NCBI GenBank assembly: GCA_020064725.1
Contig: JAGTWJ010000006.1
Location: 1,240,001-1,304,000, forward strand
Source of the DNA: Drechslerella dactyloides
Lineage: Eukaryota > Ascomycota > Orbiliomycetes > Orbiliales > Orbiliaceae
Length of the DNA: 64,000 bases
Direction: 5' to 3'
The position numbers and the translations under genes were made by a program. The notes beneath the pieces are model-generated. The model was not told the DNA's origin and did not search any database. It was given only the letters and a program-made list of their open reading frames with translations. Every line of letters begins with the position of its first letter. The stretch's first letter is position 1. Positions 1 through 12,871 of this stretch are shown here, piece after piece.

Positions 1-1797
1 TGTAACGGAGAACTCCTGGTGAGCCGTCCCCAAGATTACTCGATCGATCCACTGGTGTATCCTCAAACTAACTGTTGAATATCCATTGACAGCCACCTAT
101 GTTCAAAGGCGGAACGACCTACCTCTACGTTTCGCGGGAATGCTTGGAATTGTGTGGGTTTGGCTTGCGAGACCAGGACCGCTGATATCCACACATATTA
201 ACATCCATACGCATGAGTATCGTCAATTATCGGGGCAGACGGACGAACAATACATCTTAATATAACCTACCACTTGATCAGTGGTAGGCTTTCGCGGTTA
301 GGCCGGGCCTCTCGTTGTGTGCATGGATAGCTATACCTGAAGCAAGCCATCACCGATGCACCTGTGACGAAGTCGCACTCTATGATAGACACGAAACCGT
401 CTACAGATCTTTCAATTCTCCAACTCTTATCGCGAGAATCGCACCCTGTTAAATAGTATCAGAGCCAGCCTCCGCTAATATTTCCAGCTCATCGAGCCCC
501 GTATACGTGGACTCGCTAGACTGGAATCGACACATCCACAGTTCCGCTAACATTTAGATTCAAGAATATCAGGACACGGAGCCACAGATACCGGAATATG
601 TACGGTTCACCTGGCTCTAAATCAATCTCTGTTGCGAGACCAAGTTGATCTATAGATACAGCCTTTTGCCCATTTCTTGGATCAACTCGAGGAGACAGCT
701 CGCTGCTTTCTCCATCAGTACCGCAGAAAGAACCAGTATTTTCCCATGCTACTCCTAAATTAATTATTGGGCTGCGGTACTTATCCAATCCTACCGATCA
801 ACTAGCCCAAGACTGCGCTCCGAGTATTCGCTCGAGGACAACGTTGAAACCCGTTACGCAATATCAAGGAAGATGTTTGGCATCTAGATTCAGATAGCCA
901 GTGAGCTCGGTGGGCCAGCCTAGCTATAGGCCGCCAGACAAAACATATATATAGCTAAGGCGTCTAAATTGTCATAATCGAAACCCGTCCTCTAGATCTG
1001 AAAACTTCGATATCATTATCGATATATCAATAATTGTAACGAAACTTCTGCTAATTTACTAAATGAGCGCGTAGATGTAGTAGCGATTCGAAGGCCACTT
1101 CGCAGGCCAAACCAAGGCGCCCTCTCGCGAACAATGGCCATAGATATCGCAACATCCTTCACGCTGTTATTCTGTCTACCATGCAAGCTCGAAATAACCG
1201 ATTGTTGAGCGCATATCACTTGTCTCGTAAACTAGACTGCCAGTCCTAGGGCTGGTGAAGCGTCTGGCTTGCATGCGAGGCAGCATATCACCGTGATAAT
1301 TGTACCGTATCATATATTGTTATCGCGCAATGCTGACGGATTGTATCGCTGCTACCCATTCACTAACAGGACTAAAAAGTAATACAGATAGCTTGGAGAT
1401 TTACAGTAGTGTACAGCTCAGTAAATATTGGCAACGAGAATACTCACATATCGCATACAAGCACGTTGTTAGCCTGAATGCACTCACGCAGGTTTGAATT
1501 ATATGCATTGAATTCTTTGTATAATCAGATCATATTGTAGATAGGTCTAGGCGCAGAACACCCGTATTTCTGGACAGCTGATAAAATCTCGTGTCCATAT
1601 TAGATCCCACGACGGGTTCGTCGTCAACCAGACCGTCGGACTAGTCCCTAGGCTATCGAAATCGGACCCACGAGGTAGATTTACCTTATATTGTAACAAT
1701 TACGCTTTAAGATTCTTATTTACACATTTTGAATTGTCCGCTCAAACGCGACGGAGCTGGATAATAGATATCCCTTCCCCCTCAGTGCATAAGACTT

Positions 1798-1799
<2 letters not shown>

Positions 1800-1829
<30 letters not shown>
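1800..1829. repeat. (TA)n microsatellite
   Basis: About fifteen uninterrupted AT/TA dinucleotides seen directly. No gene overlaps it. Confidence 0.97.
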
Positions 1830-1832
<3 letters not shown>

Positions 1833-4514
1833 CATCCCCGATATTCCATGTCGTATTGCTGGTGGGTCCATCCAATCGAGCCACAGTCCGTAAACTTACA
1901 ACAAGCTGCCGTGGCTCATGGATACCATAAAGTCCACCTTACGAGCTCGAAATTCAGCCAGATGAATCTGTCGGCAAGGTTAGGCTTTTAGAAAAGAACT
2001 GCAGTGACATACATGATGGTTCCATAAATTGTCCCGTATACGTATAGTCCAGATGGGTTGTACGTTGTTCATTAACAGTAGCATCCAGGGTAAGCAATGG
2101 ACTACGGTACCAGTTCGTTGATAGAGCTCTAAACTGTGCGTGGCTCAGCCCAGGCAAGTCATATATACCACCTCACAGCCTCGATATATCCTCAAAATCC
2201 GAAGTAATGTAAGATAATATAACTATAGCCTGACTATTTTCTCGTCCCGACTAGCCCTAAGAGTTGATCAAGAAACTTTTGTCATAATGCAGTCTCGTAA
2301 TAGTCGTTATCGGTACCCCGGTATAACATGAGTAAGGGATTCAGATGCAACATCAGGTGTGCTATCGACAACTTGCCCAGAGGCTGCTCCCAACATCGCA
2401 GCCAAGTTGATATTCAGGCCTTAAATCTACGGAAATATAACCAGATTTTGGATGCTGCCCGCCAGGCAGCCTACAGTTGATCAGCCTACAGCTCACGCGC
2501 GTCGCGTCGTACCAACCACGACGCTCACTCAAGCCCTCGGCCTCGAGTACCTAATGTCTACAGCTTTACAAATGCAACATAACATATATAGCTATAATAG
2601 CTATAACTCTCGTACAATCATATGATACGATAAGTTGAATATCGAACGCGAACGTCCGCATACACTGAGTCGACAGCACGTAGCGTAGATTATCATCGTA
2701 GCAGTATTAATCTGCCGCGCGTGCCTCGCTTCCACTATTGTGCCTGCCTGCGATCCGGCAGATCCGTAGACCATTCGCCTTATATTTTGTATGGACATGT
2801 ACCTAGGTAGTTAGCTTTGGTAGGTACGTACGTTACGTTACGTTGCATTTGTCCGCGTTCGGGCCCGAGATCGTCGTGCGGGCGCCCCGTGCACTGTCTT
2901 GCTAGCCGACTTTTAAAGGTACCTACGGACAGCCCGGTCGACGATCTTCGAGGCTGCACGCCAAAGCTACGACAGTCTAAGTCAGCATATTCTCCGGCCG
3001 GGATCAAATACGTACGTACACGACAGCACTTTCACATTATAACGTTATCATATCATATCAGCCTCCCAGCCAGGTCTAGGAACGATGCTGGTTGATTAAC
3101 GTTACTTCTTTCACGCGGAATCGTGCACATCGTCTACAGCGCATATATATTTGCATGCGCAGGCGCGGATGTATATATATATATACAACATGTACACACC
3201 TTGCCCGATCGTCAACGACAACAAGTATCGGTATCTACGGAACATCCGGCGTACATGGCACTAGAAGCATGATAGCTGGTCTGTGTATATGCGGTATATG
3301 CATCGCATCGTTATCCGACTGCAAGCTACGTGTCAAGTGCCGCCCTGCTACAGCCCGCACCCACGGTCAAGATCGCAGATCAACGATCGACGCTGCATGC
3401 TGCATGCACGGCCGTCCGGCTGGCGGCTGTATGCACGGTGACCATCCTTCCCTCTTCGGAGCTGCTATCAACTCGCATTCTTCAAGATCAGTATTCCTCG
3501 CTTTAGTAAATGCTGGATACTGTTGCTGTTTGAATAAATGCACCGGTCAAGTTCTCGGTGGAAAGAAAGAAAAATACATGCCCTCCGGTGTCTTTCGAAA
3601 AACGCCGAGTTTTCCGGGTGTTTATGAATGACTAGATTCAGCACGAAACCTGCCTTGGTATCTTGATTGCAACCGATTCGCATCCAACGTAGAAGCGAGG
3701 ATAACTCGCGAAATGCCAGATTGAAGGTAGTGAAATCAAGGTCGTTACACCACGTCCCCTAGTACATGTACTTCCCGGGTGCTACACTAGTCTAGAGTCT
3801 AGAGCCTACCTTGACGCGCGACTCCAAGCTAATATAACCACGGCATAAACAATACCAACCTCACCAAACCCGCTAGTTCACATACGCAATAAATAACCCA
3901 CCGCGATCCACGGAGACATCACGATAGCTATGATACGAACACTTATCTAACGCGCCGCCGCAATCTGGAGCCACCATACCAAACGGTAGCATTAGCAATA
4001 AACAATCCCTGAAACACGGCCGGTCACGAAATCTGTATCCGTACCTACCGCAGATGTTGAATCCCATCGTGCAGCTAGCTGCAGCGCTGCTAGCTATCGG
4101 TGCGGATATCTATGCGTAAGCAAGAAAGTAATATTGATATTACACCGCCCTCCGTCGACGCGACGCCGCCCGTTCACCCGTCCGTCCGTCCGTCCGTCAG
4201 CCGGCAGGTGCAGCTGCAGCCTGCATCACACGCATACATACACACATCCATACAAGGCGAGCAGCTCGCCTCGAATCGGTCGATTCGCAATCTGGAGACG
4301 GTTAGTAATATATACTTGTAATAAAGTAATATAACAGACAGAACAGTAATTTACGCGAGTGACCTTGGTAGTAAGCGCCGTATGTACGTGCGGCACGCAT
4401 GTAACCCTCCCTTCCTCGCATCCTTCCTTGCTTCCTCCTCGCGTCAATTTCGTTCATGCCGTCGGTCGCGTGCGCGCTGCGTTTCAGCCTCAATCTGAGG
4501 AAACCTGCTGCGCG

Positions 4515-4538
4515 CATACATACGTGTACGTATGTATG
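4515..4538. repeat. Perfect 11-bp inverted repeat beside GATG repeats
   Basis: Arms CATACATACGT and ACGTATGTATG are exact reverse complements separated by two bases, followed at once by a short GATG tetranucleotide run. It could extrude as a cruciform or simply reflect microsatellite slippage. Confidence 0.9.
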
Positions 4539-5544
4539 GATGGATGGATGGACAAGTGTACGGTGCATGTACAGTTAAAGGTGGTCATGAAGTCATGAGT
4601 GATGGCATTGTCGATACGCCTCCTGCGTGTGTCATAAGCTGCACAGAATACTGTATACGGTAGATTTCCTTCCAGATAGCCCTGGACTGGACTACCTGCT
4701 GACATCGGCGAATGAGGCTGCACGCTCGCGTTGCATTGTCTAGGTAGACGCGAGGTGATATTTGCAATTCTGTTGAGACGCAAGGAGGCTGCAGAGATAA
4801 CGTTAACGCTAACATAACAGCAACATGATGGAAAGAAATGGAAGATCGATCGCACTCGTCTCCAGAGTATTGTATGGATACTTAGGCGTCGACTGACGTT
4901 GATCAGCTGAGGTACCTTTGGTACCGCACGCTCGCATAACGCCGACAGCTGCATAACCGCTGTATTGTCTTGTGTAAGTAAATGTGGAATATGGGAGTAT
5001 GAGTGTATGTGTATGTATGTGTCAATTCAACCGGCCGCGCCGGCCCTTGCATGCGTCTGCATCGACGATGCACATCCAACATTCCTCAGGTGCAGAAAAC
5101 CGGTTTCGCACGTACGTCGAGTTTATGACTACACGATGCTGATGACCTGGCCAGCCGTCAGCCGTCAGCCGAGCCGTCTCCGACGAGCAAATCGAGGGTG
5201 AATATATCCATATACATACATACGTGTGTATATGTATGTAGGTGATGGTGTTTTCGTCGTCGCGGATTGGCTGGATTTGTGGGAATTGGATGTGCACCTC
5301 CTGGGTAGGCTAAAGGTAGGTAGGCAAGCTACTGCCGTGTAACAATCCTATGATCTGCGAGGGGGGGACATCAAAATCCAACGTCTGCTGTCGAATGAAC
5401 GAGTCGACGAGCTAACGCTTCTTGGAGGGAAATCCCAATCTGGAGAATATGTCTCAGATAGCAGCGTGAGTCCTCCCTCGCTCGCATAACAGCTTATGTA
5501 CAGGTAGGTAGGATAGGCGGCAGCTATCTCGGCGGAGGAGAGGA

Positions 5545-5574
5545 GAGGACTAAGAGGACTAAGAGGACTAAGAG
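5545..5574. repeat. 9-bp tandem repeat (GAGGACTAA)
   Basis: Three full copies plus three bases of a fourth, read directly. Confidence 0.95.
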
Positions 5575-6204
5575 CTGCCCAGGTGACCGGCTCGGTTGGC
5601 ATTATTCAACAGAACGGAATCCTGTACGGTGTGTAAGAACCGCTACCGCATGCGCCGTCTGCTGGTTTTGAAACGACGCTGATTGCGGCCGCCCTTGCTT
5701 CGACGCGCGGAAGATTCACGAAACGAGAAGAGCGAGCCCCACCCGCACGACCGGCGGACGCATCGGTGGACGCTGGCTGACTGTATAGTCTAGCCTGTCC
5801 CGTTCGGAGGGGTTTTAGCTATCTTTGGCAGTGATCGATGGGTGCAGGTTAGTCACGAGGCGGGCTGTCGTTATTGTTTTTCTCGACTGTTAGCTTGGGC
5901 ACCTAGTCGCAGGCTAGTCGGGCTCCTTGCAGCAGCGGTGGAGGAAACCGGTTAGAGGCAGAAGTCGGAGGTCTGGACGAGGTGTTCGAAATCAAGGCAG
6001 AGGAGCTTGCAGTGCAACTGGCGAGGAATGCTGAAGAAGAAAGTTGGCATTGGATTGGATTGGGACGCAAGGGCGGCGAGTGTGCATGAGGCAAGGGCCA
6101 GCTGTCGACCTCAGTCAATCAGGACGACAGCAGCAGAAGGATGTAGGCAGCAGAGAGAGACTGCGAGAGTGAGTGCTGACTGCTGTGCCTAATGATGCCG
6201 TGCC

Positions 6205-6240
6205 TGTGACTGTGACGGTGACGGTGACGGTGACTGTGCC
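6205..6240. repeat. 6-bp tandem repeat (KGTGAC)
   Basis: Six hexamer units of TGTGAC or GGTGAC, the last one with a single change (TGTGCC). Confidence 0.95.
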
Positions 6241-7141
6241 TTCTGCCGCCTGGGAGACGAAAGGAGGATGGCGGAGAGGCCAATTATGAATTGTGTTGCG
6301 CCTGTTGCACACTCTGGCGGCCGGGTCTTGGCACGCCGCTAAAGCCGTCCGTCACTTCAATCAATCAATGCGACCCGCATCGTGAATCCCGACGCGAGGC
6401 CCCACCGCAGGAGGATCATCGCCATCATCTCGTTGGTGGCAGCCGTCAGTCGGCGGCCGTGCTCGTGACCGTGAGCAGGGCCACCCTCTTCTTCTCAATC
6501 CTCATCTTGATCTTCTTGCGTCGTCGGCGAGCAGGGCGGAAATGAAATGAAGTGCTCCCAGGACGGCATCTCCAAGAGAGCCGCGTCGTCTGTGTGCTGT
6601 GTAACGAACGGGCCAGGCCAGAAGAGGCAGTGGGAATGGCTGCCTGGCGCCTCCGCTGCACTCCATCAATCAATCGATCGGGATCGGGAGCACGAGCACG
6701 AGCAGGCGGCTTAAATTCCGTCGCCTGGCTGTTCGCGGTCTTCGGAGAGGACACAGTTCGTGCTAGCTCGTCATCCGCGGAAGCAGGATCTGCAGGCAAG
6801 CCCTATTTCCAAGCCCGGCGGGACAGTTCTGGCTGGCTGCTGGCTGCTGTCTGTCTGTCTGTCTGTCCAGGCACCAGCTGGTTTTCTCTCTCTCTTGACT
6901 CCAATCGGAGCCGTGTTCGTACGTGGGTGTCTGTGTGATTATCCCATCGATCGATCGTGCTGCTAGACGCCAAAGCAAGCAAGTGTAAGTGTGCGGGTTC
7001 AATCGTTCGTGCGAGGTTTTGAATTCGTCCGCAGCCCGTGTGCATGGATGGAATCCCGCCCTGCCTTTGAAACGAAACTCTGAAAATTCTTGATGCGAAG
7101 CACTAACTCACTCACTCACTCACTATCTTCAATCGGTCAAT

Positions 7142-7283
7142 ATGCCCGACTTCAATTGCAACGTAAGTTCTTAAGAGTTCTTACTTAATATCGGCTCCAT
7201 CATCTCTGCAGCCGCTCGGTGCAACTTGCCCACTCTGCAAGTGCAAGCACGCAAAACCCCCTCACCGAGCCGCCCGTAGATGA
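7142..7283 (+). CDS. Possible tiny spliced Cys-rich peptide (weak)
   Basis: An ATG at 7142 is followed by seven codons, a perfect GTAAGT donor at 7163 and a pyrimidine-rich CTCTGCAG acceptor ending at 7211 (49-base intron). Joining the exons in frame gives 30 residues ending at 7283, with four cysteines (C6, C13, C16, C18; spacing C-x6-C-x2-C-x-C) and a basic tail. Size and clustered Cys recall small fungal metallothioneins, but the match is loose and the intron may belong to an untranslated leader or be chance. There is no homology support. Confidence 0.22.
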
Positions 7284-7307
7284 TACATAAATGCAGCGCA
7301 GCCCTCA

Positions 7308-7326
7308 CTCGCTCGCTCGCTCGCTC
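7308..7326. repeat. (CTCG)n microsatellite
   Basis: Nearly five CTCG units. A second (CGCT)n run lies at 7671-7688. Confidence 0.95.
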
Positions 7327-9978
7327 ACGAGAGAGAGCGGTGGAGACAGCGCACGCACGGCGGATTGAGCGTCTGCAGGGGGCATCGCGTGTCCCAATTC
7401 GCACCGATCGGCACGCCAGTTGCTGTCCTGAGCCGAGCAGGCGAGAGCAGGAGTTAAGGATTCTGCGGCCGGCTGTCTGGTCTCGAAATCAACGGAGCGC
7501 AGATAAACGGACCCAGCCCCGAACTCTCTCTCTTGACTCGAACGGTGCATGTAATGTAATGTGCCAGTTACTGCCGCTGATTGCCGTGGGGCCAGAACCT
7601 CGTAGGCTCCCGTCCGATATGTATTCGATATGTAAGTAAGAGTCCATCCGAGAGGTGAAATGGAATATTTCGCTCGCTCGCTCGCTCGGGCCGCCGCTGA
7701 CCAACCGGAGTGAGATGTCATTTGCAATCGGCCGTTTTTCTCGCAGAGTGTGGTAATAAAATAGCTAATAGCGTGGGTCGGCGTGCGTGTCTGCGTCGAC
7801 ACACGTACGAGATTGTTCACCTTCATCCGCCCGTATCCATAAAGCTTAAAGTATGGATGGAAAGGAAGGAAGGCGGCGGGTCGGGCAGGATCCTACGCTG
7901 CGAATATGTGGAGCCCGTTTGTGAAATTCTGGGGCTCGCTGGTCGTGCGTGCACGCCCTGCGTCCGAGGTCAGCTAGCTAGCATCACTCCGGACGGTCAG
8001 ATGCGAGTGCTCGCTTGGTAGCGAACGGTGCGCGAAGTCTGCTCCGTTCGCAGGCTTGCATGGCTAGCTCTAATTATAATTCTTCCCTTCGAGATGGATG
8101 GATGGAGGGGATGGATGGATGGGTAAATGCTCGGAGGGATGGGTCATCCCGCCGAGATGCGGTGCGTGCGAGCGTATAAAATCACCTGCATCTCCACGAA
8201 CGATCGGAATAGCGATTCTGTAACTAGCGTCGTTGGAACTTCGATACAGTTGGAGCTGAAGCCGAGGGCGATATCGTTACAAGCTAAACCCGCTAGCCAG
8301 CCGACCAGGAGAACCTGTATTACTCGCACAGCCGACCGGAGCATATACTTACTTCTTCACCAGAGTCATATGCATATGCAGTAGCAGCAAGCAAGACGTC
8401 CAAGATTCCAGACAAGTCTGAATTGGATTGAACTGAAAATTCCCACCGCGGTTTGAATTCTCGTCGGCTCCCCATTGGGATATATATCCAGCACCGCCGC
8501 CCGCCAGTCCGAATCCAAATTCCTCAGACACTCTGCTGCACTCTGCGACCGCACTCTGCTACACCCACACACATACCTCTATATCCATACACATACAGCA
8601 GTATACAGCAGTGTAATTAAATTAAACTACCCCGTGCCTCGATCTCATATATAATTATCTCATCCGCCGGCCCCGCGCATCGAGCCTTCCTCTGGCCATC
8701 GCCCTTCAGCACCGGAAACCCCCGCCGTCGATCCACTCCCTTAGCTCGCTTGGTCTCCTGTCGACGCCATCCCATTCCATCCATTGGCACCCCCCCCAAG
8801 GAACGCCATCCCGCTCGGATCGAGTTCGTCTAGGGCAAATCGGACTTTTCAACGTCGCCTCAACACGCCGCCCGCCACCGCCGTTCGCCAGATCAAACAC
8901 CCATTCGCACGATTCCCGCACCGACCGACAATTTCACCCTTTCGTCGACGAAGGGCAGCTCAAACGAGCATCGGACATCAGACTTCCTTCTACAGACACG
9001 TCCATCCGTGCTCCGAAACGACACTAAGCACTGCTACTCCGTCACCGAACCAAAGCAAGGGTGAGTCAAATTTGCTGCAGTGGTGCTGCCTTCGACCTGC
9101 CTGTCTGTCCGCTGTTTGTGCGTCCGCGAGTATCCCACTACGGCGTCCTCCCCCTGGGCGTTGCAGTTGCATGCGCGGGCGTATAATTGGCGGGCTGTAG
9201 TCCGTAATATTATAGACTATCGACTAGGACAGGCCGGGCAAATCAGTTCCCCATGCTGAAAATAACCGGATTGTTAACATCCCGCATGGCATAGCTTCCA
9301 AGCTCGCCGGATCGCGCAATAAAACCACGATCGATAGAAACCCGCACAATCTGCACCGCCTCGCAGCGTAGCATCCACGCTAGCATACCGCAAATTTTAT
9401 TGCATACGTCCATCCGCAGCTTATCCCGCGGTGCCCCTCGCCAAGCTCTGACGTCGGCCACATTGCACTTGCACTCACACTCTCACACTCTCACACTCTC
9501 ATACGCTGGTACACGCACACGCACACGCATACACACAGCTTTACCGCCAGTAGAGAAAAGTAATCTATCCCGAACCAAGTTTTTTCTTCCCTTTATATCT
9601 GGCCGGTCTCCCAGATCCCTATCCATCCCAAGAAGCTTCTAGCTGGCAACGGACTACGCTGTTCGATTCGTGCATCCTCCCGGAACCGATTTCCAGCTAG
9701 CTATACCTTACCTTACTTTACCACTATAATACATCCACCCGGTTCTTTTATAAGACCCTCTTGCCCTGGAAAAAAATATTATATCACATCTCATCCATCA
9801 CACCACTACTATTACAACATTACTTCTCGAACTCGATAATATAATCCTCTCGAATATATTATATTATTATTATATCGTATCGAGCTATCCCCTTCGGAGA
9901 AGCGGATAGAACATACACACATCCACGCTGGCATACATCACTTACAGCACGCTGGCTCGCCAACCCGCAACCTACAGA

Positions 9979-10380
9979 ATGCTGCACTCCGAGACAACAC
10001 ACGAGCCGCCAACGTACGAGCGGGACGCCCACGTCGTCAGAACAATGCAGCGAGCTCTGGAAGGTGAGCAATACAACCCTCTTCATAATATCTTCCGCTG
10101 GATAGTATAACTAACGGTGTGATTTATAGAACTATGCATTCAGTCGAACGTGCCCGCGCCAAAGTACAAATACAGCAGACGGACGAGCGCCACGGCCTAC
10201 CGGCGCTACGTGTCGGGCCTGCACGCGACCGTCATCGTCAACGAGATCGAGTACTCGTCGACGCTGGCGACCACAGACTGGCATCCGGGCTGGGGCTCGT
10301 ACAACGATGCCCGCGAGGCCGTCGCCGGCGAGGTGTTGCGGGTGCTGGGCGCCATTCCTGACGACGAGTACGACGAGTAG
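9979..10380 (+). CDS. Small dsRNA-binding-domain-like protein
   Basis: Two exons: 9979-10063 and 10130-10380. The 66-base intron has a GTGAGC donor, a CTAAC branch site at 10111 and a TAG acceptor; the phase-1 junction keeps the frame, giving 111 residues. Residues ~25-105 look like one double-stranded-RNA-binding fold: a helix (ALEELC), a P-x-Y-x-Y segment, a strand-rich middle, then an Ala-rich helix near AREAVAGEVLRVLG, where dsRBDs carry their second helix. The usual KKxAK lysine cluster is missing (AREAV instead), so RNA binding is uncertain. There is no signal peptide or membrane segment. The acidic C-terminus ends DDEYDE. The CDS is well supported by the splice signals; the family assignment is only moderate. 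Confidence 0.72.
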
Positions 10381-11425
10381 CTGTGCTGCTGTTACTATCA
10401 CATATACTTTTGTAACAAGCTGCGAGCTGTCGTTGATCGGAGCACCGTACACTTTTGGCGCTGCCGGGCCGCAGCGTCGAGGATAATACCTACCTATTTT
10501 CTACCTTCATGACCATCCTTGCGATGCGAGGACTTTGATACCATTTTTCTTAACGTCTCGGCTGGGTAATAGCCACAAAAATCTATCGATATCATGTTGT
10601 TTTCGTTCAAAATCTTGTATATCAGCGGGGGCTAGCGGGCGTCATTGGAATTACATTATCACATATATCATATTGCAGGCGGTATTTTCATTTTTCACAT
10701 CATTTCAGGTCGTTGCTTTTTTTTTTCTCGAAGGTGTTAAAGTTGCATATGATATCATATCATTACATATATCCTACAAGAGAGGTGGGAAAATCACACC
10801 GGCGTTCAGAGTGTGTTTGATAACTCTATTACACAATTCTCATATCATACCATCACCATTACTCCTATTTCTACTCGATTCTCCTCGATCGATCGTGATC
10901 TTTTACTGCTTTCGAGCTTCGATTCTATTCTTGTATATTAGCCCTTACCATTACTAGTATACTATTCTCTATGCAGGTATGCATCGATCCCTTGAATCCG
11001 TCAGACCCTGAGATCAGACCGTCCGGAATCGACGACCCCGCGACCAAGAAACCAGTCCCGCACCTGAGCCATACCATGGCCTTGATGCGCGAATTAAGCG
11101 CAGGCTGGCTGGCTTATCCGTCCGGATGCAATGCTCTGGATCCGCGCTGAGGGCCCTGCGCGATGAGCGCTGTATGACAACAACAACCCACCGCCATTTC
11201 GTCGCCTTGACGTCATCCATCTCCACGTGTTCGACTCCGTTAGCCGCCAGCCAACATGCCTACGATCACCCACCCACCACGTTTCGTTTCGAGTTCGGAT
11301 TGCTAGCTTCTATGTAGCACCCTGCTTTCGAAACCCCGCCACGCCCGCCTACCCACGCGAGCCACCCGACCGGCCGTTGAAGCCGCATAATTACATACTT
11401 ACTAACGTACGTAAGTTACCCCGCG
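10381..11425. other. Intergenic region, nothing recognised
   Basis: AT-rich 3' flank of the dsRBD-like gene and promoter of the TatD/Scn1-type gene. No coding potential, RNA gene or mobile element was seen. Confidence 0.6.
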
Positions 11426-12598
11426 ATGGCAAACGAACCGCCCGCCGACGATGCCCTGACAACGCTCGACGATGCCCTGTGGCGGCTGGGCGTGCACGAT
11501 GCCCACTGCCATCCCACCGACACGATGGACGTGGTGCCTGAGATTCCCAGCCGCCGGATCCGCACGCTGACCATCATGGCCACGCGCGCGGACGACCAGC
11601 AGCTCGTCGCGCAGGTCGCGCGAGAGTACGGCGTCGACGTCACCGGTCGTGACGACAAAGTTACATGCCGCGTCGTCCCGTCGTTCGGCTGGCATCCGTG
11701 GTACAGCCATCTGCTGCTCGACGACATGAACGCAAACACGAAAGATGGTGCTACCGCATTATCCAAAACGGAGCATTACACCGCCGTCCTCCTCGGCGAC
11801 CCGACGGACGAGTTCATCGCCACGCTGCCGGACCCAAAACCCCTCTCCGAGTTCATCGCGGAAACCCGCGCGCGACTCCTCGAATTCCCGTCCGCCCTCG
11901 TCGGCGAAGTCGGCATCGACCGCACCTTCCGCCTCCCCCACCCGCCGTCCGCCGCGCCCTCGCCGGACGGGAAACGACTAACCCCCTACAAAGTCTCGCT
12001 GGACCACCAGCGCCGCGTCCTAGAAGAGCAGCTCCGACTAGCCGGCGCGCTGCACCGGCCCGCCAGCATCCACGGCGTCGGCGCGCACGGCGTGCTGCAC
12101 GACGCTCTCGCCGCTCTCTTCCGCGGATACGAGAAGGCGATCCGGTCGAACCGCACCCGCAAACGCGGCCCGCACGACTTTGAAGGCGACGACCCCTCCG
12201 ACGACGACGAAGAAGAAACTCAAAAGAAGGGAGACCCGCCGTTCCCACCGCGTATATGCCTGCACTCCTTCTCCGCGCCGCCGGACTTTCTCAAAACCTG
12301 GCTGAGCGCCCGCATCCCCGCCGCCGTCTACTTTTCCTTCTCCCGCGCAATCAACGTCGGGTACGGGTACGATAAATTCGCAGAGATGCTGAAAATGGTA
12401 CCCGAGGATAAACTCCTCGTCGAGAGCGACCTGCACGTTGCGTCGGTGGAAATGGAGCGGGATCTGGCGGTGATTGTGCGCAAAGTGGCCTCGGAGCGCG
12501 GGTGGGAGCTCGAGAGGACGGTGACGACGCTGGGTCGGAACTGGCGGCGTTTCGTGTACGGTGAGGACGAGGGTGTCGACTCTAGTAGACAGAGTTGA
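11426..12598 (+). CDS. scn1: TatD-family metal-dependent hydrolase, Cut9-interacting protein Scn1-like
   Basis: A single-exon, 390-residue TatD-like TIM-barrel protein. The metal-site signatures are visible: DAHCHP near the N-terminus (His27, His29), GEVGID with Glu161, a conserved His in the SIHG segment, LHSFSA, and ESD with Asp335. The FGWHPW motif matches the GIHPW-type loop of the family. Fungal members with this architecture are annotated as Cut9-interacting protein Scn1, after the fission yeast protein genetically tied to the anaphase-promoting complex; TatD proteins are otherwise DNases. An acidic, low-complexity insert (~residues 250-272, many Asp/Glu) interrupts the barrel and is probably a disordered loop. 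There is no signal peptide, so it is likely nuclear or cytosolic. Coding GC is high compared with the flanks. The first ATG is used; no upstream in-frame alternative was seen. Confidence 0.9.
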   Translation: MANEPPADDALTTLDDALWRLGVHDAHCHPTDTMDVVPEIPSRRIRTLTIMATRADDQQLVAQVAREYGVDVTGRDDKVTCRVVPSFGWHPWYSHLLLDDMNANTKDGATALSKTEHYTAVLLGDPTDEFIATLPDPKPLSEFIAETRARLLEFPSALVGEVGIDRTFRLPHPPSAAPSPDGKRLTPYKVSLDHQRRVLEEQLRLAGALHRPASIHGVGAHGVLHDALAALFRGYEKAIRSNRTRKRGPHDFEGDDPSDDDEEETQKKGDPPFPPRICLHSFSAPPDFLKTWLSARIPAAVYFSFSRAINVGYGYDKFAEMLKMVPEDKLLVESDLHVASVEMERDLAVIVRKVASERGWELERTVTTLGRNWRRFVYGEDEGVDSSRQS

Positions 12599-12871
12599 TG
12601 TGCGGCGGAATGTCTACTCGGACCCCGCAGGAGCATACGCTGGAAGTGAAGATTTTTTCTGATCTTGTCCTCGCTGATTGAAAACTATACATACGATACC
12701 CATAGCATCCAGCATAACAGAAACTCTCATAAAAATTCAACTAACGAATCCATATACTCATACCCCCAAACTCCTGAAAATGCATGCACACCCAATCGCT
12801 GAAAATACACCCCAGACACCAACCACAAAAGTACAAAAGCACGAAAGAAACTCGTCTCGTATATATATATA

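Larger units (their letters stand above)
1..9978. other. Gene-poor, microsatellite-rich region
   Basis: No convincing conserved gene was recognised in this first 10 kb. The open frames are short, overlap on both strands and lack domain-like composition. The DNA holds many simple repeats (TA, GATG, CTCG, ACTC, GTGAC types; the clearest are listed separately) and short palindromes of the GTAC/CATG kind. Two weak candidates are noted: a protein-like open frame at 516-788 (minus) and a tiny spliced frame at 7142-7283 (plus). Positions 8550-9970 are pyrimidine-rich on the plus strand and may be promoter and 5' leader of the gene starting at 9979; a donor-like GTGAGT at 9061 could belong to a leader intron. 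Confidence 0.6.

Noticed and set aside
3092..3631. A 179-codon Cys-rich open frame on the plus strand
   Set aside because: It contains TA and CA repeat-derived stretches, has no domain or leader, and overlaps equally open frames on the other strand; its composition looks like non-coding DNA.
5202..5237. Imperfect ATACATACATA / TATGTATGTA inverted repeat
   Set aside because: It is part of widespread low-complexity TACA/TGTA sequence here; imperfect and not distinguishable from microsatellite drift.
10535..10957. A 140-codon hydrophobic frame
   Set aside because: Phe/Ser/Leu-rich translation of T-rich DNA without a plausible start context or neighbours; likely a 3' flank.
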